From: Methanoregula sp.
GTDB taxonomy: Archaea; Halobacteriota; Methanomicrobia; Methanomicrobiales; Methanospirillaceae
Assembly: GCA_030653335.1 (NCBI GenBank)
Contig: JAURZP010000341.1
Location: 1-10,343 of the forward strand
Length of the DNA: 10,343 nucleotides
Reading direction: 5' to 3'
The notes beneath the pieces were generated by a model. It was given only the letters and a program-made list of their open reading frames with translations, had not been told where the DNA came from and searched no databases. Position 1 is the first letter of the stretch. Every line of letters starts with the position of its first letter. A program made the position numbers and the translations under genes. Below are positions 6,165-10,343 of this stretch, piece by piece.

Positions 6165-7265
6165 TTACACAGCCGGTGGGACAGCGTTATCTTCTTTTTC
6201 TGCGTCGATTGCAAGCTTGCGTTTGCTGGTATCTTTGAGTTCATCTACTGATACTTTGGGGACTGCATCCTTGATCTCTTTTAAGATTGCGTTCACTTCT
6301 TCGCGCTGAGGCATATCGCCAAGGATACTTTCGTCCATCACAGGCCGGCCCACAATCTCTTCTGATGTCTCTTCAGTTGCCCCAAGGAATTTTGCACCCT
6401 GCCGGATCAATTGCGAGAGCTCGAACGGGAAGATGATCTTGGTTGCCTGTCCGTTGGCCATATTCTTGAGCGCGTTTAACGTGAGCACGGTCATTGCCCG
6501 GTTGTCGAGCGGTGCGGCACCCACTGAAAGTATCCGAAGTCCCTGTGCTTCTCCCTGCGCCTGTAAGATCCGCGAGAGTCGCTCACCTTCTGCTCTCAGC
6601 ACCTTGCTCTGCCGTTCACCTTCGGCTTCAAGGATCATGGACTGCCGGAGACCTTCTGCCTTGAGAATTGCAGAACGTTTATCTCCATCCGCCCTCAGGA
6701 TTGCCGCACGCCGTGCACGTTCTGCAGCGGTCTGTTCGGTCATTGCGTTTTTCACCGCCGCAACAGGATCGACTTCTTTTATCTCCACTCTCTCGACCTT
6801 GACCCCCCACTGGTCGGTCTCCCGGTCGAGAATATCCCGGAGTTTCATGTTGATCACGTCCCGGTTGTAGAGCACTTCATCGAGCTCCATATCCCCGATG
6901 ATTCCCCTCAAGCTGGTCTGGGCGAGCATAACTGTCGCCAGCCTGTAATTAGTGACTTCGAAGAATGCTTTCTCCGGGTCGATAACCCTTACGTACACGA
7001 TCGCATCCACATTGGTAGGCGAGTTATCTTTAGTGATCACTTCCTGGCTGGGGACATCCATTACCTGTGTGCGGAGATCTAGTTTGATCACTTCGCTGAC
7101 AAACGGTACTATCCAGCGGAAACCGGGATTCATCCGCCCCACATACTGGCCGAGACGGATATGGAGTCCCTGTTCGAATGGCTGGACAATGACGACACCT
7201 CGTGCAAAAATGATGACTATGACAAGGATTAGGAATATGATGATAAGTGTTTCGAAAAATGCCAT
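6165..7265 (-). CDS. SPFH/band 7 (stomatin-like) membrane scaffold protein
   Basis: This is a 366-residue protein. An N-terminal membrane anchor covers about residues 6-22. The SPFH/band 7 domain follows to about 178, with the typical stretches VQPFEQGLHIRLG, NPGFRWIVPF and DVPSQEVITKDN. A charged coiled coil is built from five consecutive 11-residue repeats of the form S-x-I-L-x-A-E-G-E-R-x (187-241). The conserved segment ATKIIFPFEL follows at 274-283, and then an acidic-basic tail of about 80 residues that is longer than in short archaeal stomatins. SPFH proteins form oligomeric rings or cages on membranes and modulate proteases or channels. The ATG at 7265 is chosen over 7283 because GAGGTG (7273-7278) precedes it by seven bases and the NfeD stop codon is four bases upstream. 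It is therefore coupled to the NfeD gene, as in many bacteria and archaea. Confidence 0.93.
   Translation of the reverse strand: MAFFETLIIIFLILVIVIIFARGVVIVQPFEQGLHIRLGQYVGRMNPGFRWIVPFVSEVIKLDLRTQVMDVPSQEVITKDNSPTNVDAIVYVRVIDPEKAFFEVTNYRLATVMLAQTSLRGIIGDMELDEVLYNRDVINMKLRDILDRETDQWGVKVERVEIKEVDPVAAVKNAMTEQTAAERARRAAILRADGDKRSAILKAEGLRQSMILEAEGERQSKVLRAEGERLSRILQAQGEAQGLRILSVGAAPLDNRAMTVLTLNALKNMANGQATKIIFPFELSQLIRQGAKFLGATEETSEEIVGRPVMDESILGDMPQREEVNAILKEIKDAVPKVSVDELKDTSKRKLAIDAEKEDNAVPPAV
6543..6707 (-). repeat. Five tandem 33-bp units coding the hendecad coiled coil of the SPFH protein
   Basis: These 165 bp encode residues 187-241 as five consecutive 11-residue units with the core I/V-L-x-A-E/D/Q-G and no gaps. 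Eleven-residue periodicity gives a nearly straight coiled coil, as known for SPFH proteins. Confidence 0.75.
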
Positions 7266-7269
7266 GTTA

Positions 7270-7728
7270 TTACACCTCTTCAACTACGATATGTACACCC
7301 TGGGAACTTACCACTTTTACCCGCTTTCCGGACGGGATTGTGGCTCCGGTTGAGCGTGCGCTCCATTCCGTACTGCCGATCACGACTTTACCGGAGATGG
7401 TAGTCGGATCCACGGATTTCTGTACCAGCCCCTCCATACCGACCAGTGAGTCCCGGCTGATGGTAGTCGGACTCTTGTCCGGTGTAATCTTTCCATACAT
7501 CCAGACCGTAAAACCGGCAGCACAAATGGCGGTCACAATACCGATTATGCCCCCCGCCCATGGGTTTGAGATGTCCACACCCATGAGTTGCAGGATTCCT
7601 AAAATAATCAGCACTGTAGCAGGTACAGTAGCAAAAAAACCCGGGCTGTATACTTCAACAAGAAGAATCAGAGCTCCGGCGACAATGAGCAGCCATCCAA
7701 AGGATAACCCCAAATCAGGAAGTACCAT
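7270..7728 (-). CDS. Short-form NfeD family membrane protein
   Basis: This 152-residue protein has hydrophobic segments at about 11-27, 32-50 and 58-78. The C-terminal OB-fold domain (about 90-152) carries LVGMEGLVQ, GKVVIGSTEWSA, IPSGKRVKVVSSQG and VHIVVEEV, which match the NfeD C-terminal consensus. It lacks the ClpP-like serine-protease domain of long-form NfeD proteins. NfeD proteins usually pair with an SPFH protein encoded next to them, and here the SPFH start codon is four bases after the NfeD stop, so the two are one operon with NfeD first. The OB fold is believed to bind or regulate the SPFH partner at the membrane. There is no good Shine-Dalgarno sequence at the ATG (only TGATC ten bases before), so the message may be leaderless. 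Confidence 0.9.
   Translation of the reverse strand: MVLPDLGLSFGWLLIVAGALILLVEVYSPGFFATVPATVLIILGILQLMGVDISNPWAGGIIGIVTAICAAGFTVWMYGKITPDKSPTTISRDSLVGMEGLVQKSVDPTTISGKVVIGSTEWSARSTGATIPSGKRVKVVSSQGVHIVVEEV
7273..7278 (-). promoter_or_regulatory. Shine-Dalgarno sequence of the SPFH gene
   Basis: GAGGTG overlaps the last NfeD codons and lies seven bases before the SPFH ATG at 7265. It decides the SPFH start and indicates translational coupling. Confidence 0.7.
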
Positions 7729-7748
7729 GTTTAATGATCAGAGTGTGC

Positions 7749-7758
7749 AGATAAAATG
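7749..7758 (-). promoter_or_regulatory. Candidate TATA box of the NfeD/SPFH operon
   Basis: The minus strand reads CCATTTTATC here, centred about 26 nt ahead of the NfeD ATG at 7728. This suits a leaderless transcript. The match is weak and the call rests on spacing. Confidence 0.3.
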
Positions 7759-7794
7759 GTATTGGGAATTTCTGGCTGTGAATGATTAATATCA

Positions 7795-7932
7795 GAAAAT
7801 GTTGAGGGAATTTTTTTGTTGGGCGCGGGGAATATTTGTGATTTGGGACCGTTTCATCTCTTCCGAGTGAATTGGAATGTTCATGGAATTTAGGGCTCAT
7901 ACAGACCGGAAGTACCTCCCCCCAACATTTTC
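7795..7932. repeat. Long-range inverted repeat in the spacer between the NfeD and DUF4143 ATPase genes
   Basis: GAAAATGTTGAGGG (7795-7808) is complementary to CCCCCCAACATTTTC (7918-7932): ten perfect pairs, one mismatch, then three more. The right arm begins 10 bp beyond the ATPase stop codon. The 110 bp between the arms holds a T7 run (7811-7817), an alternative pairing partner TGTTGGG (7817-7823) for the right arm, and several GGAAT-T motifs. No credible reading frame fills it. It could be a structured RNA, an mRNA 3' structure of the ATPase, or the remains of a small mobile element. Confidence 0.5.
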
Positions 7933-7941
7933 CACGAATCA

Positions 7942-9264
7942 TCAAATTGCTTTTTCCAGGTACCGTTTCAGGTTAAAAAAGACATAGAGCGGGATGTTCA
8001 ATAAACCCTCATCCAGCCGGACATTGGAGAGCGAAGTACGGATCGCACACGGAACAGCATATTTTTCCCTGAATACCTTCAGGCTTCGCGCCTGCAAATT
8101 CTCGCCCGCCTTTACTTCAAGAGGAAAGATATGCAGACCCTCTGAAAAAACAAAATCTACTTCGGCAGTTGCACCGGACGTCCAATAATAGATATGATGA
8201 AAACTCATTGCCGACAACTCCTGCAATACGTACTGCTCGGTAAGTGCCCCGGAAAACTCAAAAAAAATGCGTGTGCCCCCGGTAATCGCCTTTGGGGACA
8301 GTCCGCTCATCACCCGCAACAGCCCGATATCGAGATGGTACAGCTTAAACGCCCGCAAATCCTCGTAGGCTTGTAATGGCAGGGCAGCGTTTGTCACTCG
8401 TCCTACTTTTTGCAACAGACCACTATCTAAAAGCCACAGGAGGGCATCTTCATATTCCCGTGCCCGTGCACCTTCCTTAACCAACCCATAGACAAATTTT
8501 TTGCTCTCTTTTGCCAGCTGTGAGGGCACGCTGTTCCACAGGTACCGGAGTTTTGGCACTGTGGCCACAGGCGCATGCTTTGAAAAATCCTGCTGGAATG
8601 CATCCAGTATCGCACGCTGTTTTTCTTCAACTTCGGTAAAATCCCGGTGCAGAAGCCATGCATTCACAGCTGCAGGCATACCCCCGATGACAAAATACAA
8701 TTTTAAATAATCCGTCAGTTTAAGGACAAAGGGTTGCGAAAGTGCAACAAGACTGGTCTTTTCGATGAACCGGACCAACTCCTCTTCATGGTTTGCAACA
8801 AGAAATTCTTCGAATGTTAACGGTTGTAAGGTCAAAAAGCCAACTTTTCCAACGGGAAATGATGTGCCCGAATGGAGTGCTACACCCAATAGAGAGCCCG
8901 CACAGCAGATGGGATATTCAGGGGCGTTTTCGGCGAAGTATTTGAGGGCAGTTAATGCTCGGGGGGCTTCCTGTACTTCGTCAAAGATTAGTAAGGTTTT
9001 TTCCGGGATGATCTTTTTCCCGTGGAGTGCCCCTAGCATGTCGATGATTCTTGTCGGCTCAAGGTTCCCTTGAAAAATTTCGTTTAAAGATGGCGTGTTC
9101 TCAAAATTGAGGTACACCACATCTTCAAATGCAGTTTTGCCAAATTCTGTTAACAGCCAGGTTTTGCCCACCTGCCGGGCACCCCGGACGATTAATGGCA
9201 GTCTCCCTGGTCTTGACTTCCACTCGATTAATTTTTCCATAAGATTGCGATATATATAAATCAC
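7942..9264 (-). CDS. AAA ATPase with DUF4143 domain
   Basis: This 440-residue protein has the two-part build of the family. The N-terminal P-loop ATPase has Walker A GARQVGKT (28-35), Walker B LLIFDEVQ (91-98, with D95/E96) and the sensor-like GS in CCAGSLLGV (123-124). The DUF4143 part runs from about 205 to 400. It contains LTEQYVLQEL, AEVDFVF and LEVKAG, whose acidic and lysine residues (E343, E368/D370, E383, K385) resemble a PD-(D/E)xK nuclease-fold pattern. No biochemical role is established for most members. They are common and patchily spread in methanogens and anaerobic bacteria. I use the GTG at 9264 because relatives begin with a short IYR-x-L segment before the LIEWK stretch. An ATG at 9240 would give 432 residues. 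It stands alone, between two gene-less stretches, which suggests an accessory gene gained by transfer. Confidence 0.88.
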   Translation of the reverse strand: MIYIYRNLMEKLIEWKSRPGRLPLIVRGARQVGKTWLLTEFGKTAFEDVVYLNFENTPSLNEIFQGNLEPTRIIDMLGALHGKKIIPEKTLLIFDEVQEAPRALTALKYFAENAPEYPICCAGSLLGVALHSGTSFPVGKVGFLTLQPLTFEEFLVANHEEELVRFIEKTSLVALSQPFVLKLTDYLKLYFVIGGMPAAVNAWLLHRDFTEVEEKQRAILDAFQQDFSKHAPVATVPKLRYLWNSVPSQLAKESKKFVYGLVKEGARAREYEDALLWLLDSGLLQKVGRVTNAALPLQAYEDLRAFKLYHLDIGLLRVMSGLSPKAITGGTRIFFEFSGALTEQYVLQELSAMSFHHIYYWTSGATAEVDFVFSEGLHIFPLEVKAGENLQARSLKVFREKYAVPCAIRTSLSNVRLDEGLLNIPLYVFFNLKRYLEKAI

Positions 9265-9393
9265 CCGCTCACATTATTCGAACCTGATTGTGCTAAGTTC
9301 ATCACGTTTTTAGCGCATTTAATGGTTGTGCATTACACAATAATTGAAGATGAATGCGAAGCCAGCGAGGGAGTTGAGCATGTGAGACGGTGT

Positions 9394-9436
9394 AGGGGGA
9401 CTTTTTCCCCTTTGTTCTTGTTACCCCCACCGGGGG
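9394..9436. repeat. Cluster of G5/C4/C5/G5 tracts forming alternative hairpins
   Basis: AGGGG (9394-9398) can pair with CCCCT (9407-9411). CCCCC (9424-9428) can pair with GGGGG (9432-9436) across ACC. The first G5 tract (9395-9399) can instead pair with the second C5 tract, so the structures are mutually exclusive. Confidence 0.5.
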
Positions 9437-9640
9437 CTCTCCCATTACGGGCTTATCGTCAAACATCAACATCGAAGACCGGTGCACATAATCCCTATTT
9501 GATCACTGATGCCGATGCTTAACCGGGTAGATCTAAATAGGCGCCGTTGTTCCTGCCAAACCCGGATGTGGCGCCGGATGCCGGAAGTGATCTTAACAAT
9601 CTCCATTTTGGATGATTGGAGTTGTAGACGGGACCGTTAT

Positions 9641-9667
9641 AAAAACGTAATTCTTCAATTAAAAAAT
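9641..9667 (-). terminator. T-runs behind the DUF89 gene
   Basis: The minus strand carries T6 (9666-9661) and T5 (9646-9642) runs beginning 58 nt after the DUF89 stop codon. They are plausible archaeal transcript ends without a stem. Confidence 0.35.
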
Positions 9668-9723
9668 TCCCCATAGCCAATTTCCACGCGGGTTGGGAGG
9701 GCATTCAGATGATTAAACCAAAA

Positions 9724-10343
9724 TTATTTCCGGAGCATCGCGATCTTTGAACCAACCGGTACACCGCCAACCTCCAGTGCAATTGGCCCGCACTTTGCCG
9801 CCATCAGGTAAGCAACGGGAGGCAGGTTCTCCATCTCCGAGAGAGACTCGAAGTTCGCCATGCCTTTTGCAATGATAATTGTACAATGCTTAATCGCGTT
9901 CCTTAAATCATCGGGAATATTTTCCATGCAGATGCCAATCTCTGCCCCGCCTCCGGTTGTCGTGAGGCAGTCCACAATAAAATCGAGGTGTAAGTCCCAC
10001 GCATCCTGCAAGGTGGCATCGTTGAGGGCGGGCGCATCCTTGACTGCCAGGGTCACATGAGCGCCCTGATTTTTTAAGTATTTGATGAGCAGCCGGTCGA
10101 GAACAATCTCACCACAGTTGTCGCTTAAATACACAACGCGGGTGCAGAGCGGGAGTATCGCATCTGTATCATCAATTGTCAGGCCTTTTGCAAATTCCCC
10201 CTCGAAAAACCGTAAAAAATCTTCTGAAACCGTGTGCCCCTTCACGCCATAATCAAACGTGTTGGCAATGACTGCTGCAAGCACGTGATCCCGAAACGTA
10301 ACCAGATCGCCCTGCACCTTTATGCAGACTTCAATTGCCTGGT
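9724..10343 (-). CDS. DUF89 (ARMT1-like metal-dependent phosphatase family) protein, C-terminal part (5' truncated)
   Basis: The frame is open to the right edge, where it reads QAIEVCIK before the GTG at 10317, so that GTG is internal and the true start lies outside the window. About 205 residues are visible, including the family's conserved core. Counting from the GTG these are ANTFDYGVKGH (19-28), YLSDNCGEIVLDRLLI (63-78), the KDAPALNDAT segment (93-102), TTTGGGAEIG (119-128), IAKGMANFESLSE (149-161) and AAKCGPIA (173-180). In characterised DUF89 proteins, the Asp/Asn in the DNCGE motif and the ND pair that follows bind a metal and hydrolyse phosphate esters, as in phosphometabolite damage control. 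The missing N-terminal part should contain the cysteine-rich archaeal DUF89 start. The in vivo substrate cannot be told from sequence. Confidence 0.88.
   Translation of the reverse strand, partial: QAIEVCIKVQGDLVTFRDHVLAAVIANTFDYGVKGHTVSEDFLRFFEGEFAKGLTIDDTDAILPLCTRVVYLSDNCGEIVLDRLLIKYLKNQGAHVTLAVKDAPALNDATLQDAWDLHLDFIVDCLTTTGGGAEIGICMENIPDDLRNAIKHCTIIIAKGMANFESLSEMENLPPVAYLMAAKCGPIALEVGGVPVGSKIAMLRK

Larger units (their letters stand above)
9265..9723. other. Gene-poor 459-bp stretch with G/C-tract hairpins; possible decayed element
   Basis: No reading frame here looks like a real protein; the 60-66-residue frames have no family features that I recognise. Structural points are a 5-bp hairpin TTGTG-CATTA-CACAA (9326-9340), the G/C-tract cluster at 9394-9451, and paired GGCGCCG and CCGGATG words at 9540-9585. 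T-runs on the minus strand near 9642-9666 may end the DUF89 transcript. The promoter of the ATPase gene must lie in the left part, but I cannot fix it. A decayed mobile element or a structured RNA are both possible. Confidence 0.35.

Noticed and set aside
6433..6870. A 145-codon plus-strand frame opposite the SPFH coiled coil
   Set aside because: It is the mirror of the 33-bp repeats of a well-supported gene. Its Ser/Arg-rich repetitive product is a typical antisense shadow.
7715..7945. A 76-codon minus-strand frame across the NfeD/ATPase spacer
   Set aside because: Its composition is not protein-like, it overlaps both neighbouring genes, and it runs through the inverted repeat. No ribosome binding site or family resemblance.
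9272..9300. GTTCGAAT on the minus strand, like a tRNA T-loop, suggesting a tRNA remnant or attachment site
   Set aside because: The flanking bases cannot form the T-stem (TCAGG against AATGT), C61 is missing, and no acceptor or anticodon arms can be found.
9322..9522. A 66-codon plus-strand frame and a 61-codon minus-strand frame in the gene-poor region
   Set aside because: Both read through homopolymer-rich hairpins and give no recognisable motif. I treat them as chance frames or relics.
7906..9588. CCGGAAGT in both stretches flanking the ATPase gene (7906-7913 and 9581-9588), as possible insertion-site direct repeats
   Set aside because: An 8-base match between stretches of about 200 and 460 bases is expected by chance about once, and the flanks do not match.
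9519..9704. A 61-codon minus-strand frame downstream of the DUF89 gene
   Set aside because: No domain, no ribosome binding site, and it covers the probable DUF89 terminator.
1..10343. CRISPR array, rRNA, tRNA or transposase genes
   Set aside because: No regularly spaced repeats, no rRNA or complete tRNA features, and no transposase-like reading frame on either strand.

Overview
The window looks like chromosomal DNA from a methanogenic euryarchaeon. It is most likely from the Methanomicrobiales (Methanoregula-like), but that placement is inferred from gene content and not proven. Archaeal markers are a ferredoxin/geranylgeranyl reductase pair for saturating ether-lipid chains, an RNase HII with a C-terminal PCNA-binding motif, a DUF89 protein, an Ahb-type (alternative heme pathway) radical SAM enzyme, A/T-rich TATA-like boxes about 25 nt ahead of start codons, and T-tract ends rather than strong hairpin terminators.

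Layout, left to right. (1) 2-652 (+) is the C-terminal part of an AhbC/AhbD-like radical SAM protein, cut by the left edge. (2) 767-2129 (+) is a two-gene unit: a 2x[4Fe-4S] ferredoxin overlapping a geranylgeranyl reductase that has its own strong Shine-Dalgarno sequence. (3) 2118-2786 (-) is a TrkA/RCK potassium-channel regulator whose tail overlaps the reductase tail. It is divergent from RNase HII (2841-3479, +), and one palindromic TATA-like box lies between the two starts. (4) 3650-4471 (-) is an exported transglutaminase-like protein, divergent from an M50 site-2 protease with a PDZ domain (4663-5955, +). (5) 6165-7728 (-) is an NfeD/SPFH (stomatin-like) operon, convergent with the protease. 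(6) 7942-9264 (-) is an AAA ATPase with a DUF4143 domain. It is flanked by a 213-bp spacer carrying a long inverted repeat and by a 459-bp gene-poor stretch with G/C-tract hairpins. (7) 9724-10343 (-) is a DUF89 (ARMT1-like metal-dependent phosphatase family) protein, cut by the right edge.

How the genes relate. The ferredoxin probably feeds electrons to the geranylgeranyl reductase for membrane-lipid saturation. NfeD and the SPFH protein form a classic membrane-scaffold pair, and a membrane-embedded protease sits convergently beside them. The remaining genes look like independent housekeeping or accessory units. Nearly all genes belong to known families and I see no convincing new multi-gene system. 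The least explained parts are the two non-coding stretches flanking the ATPase gene and the uncharacterised exported transglutaminase-like protein.
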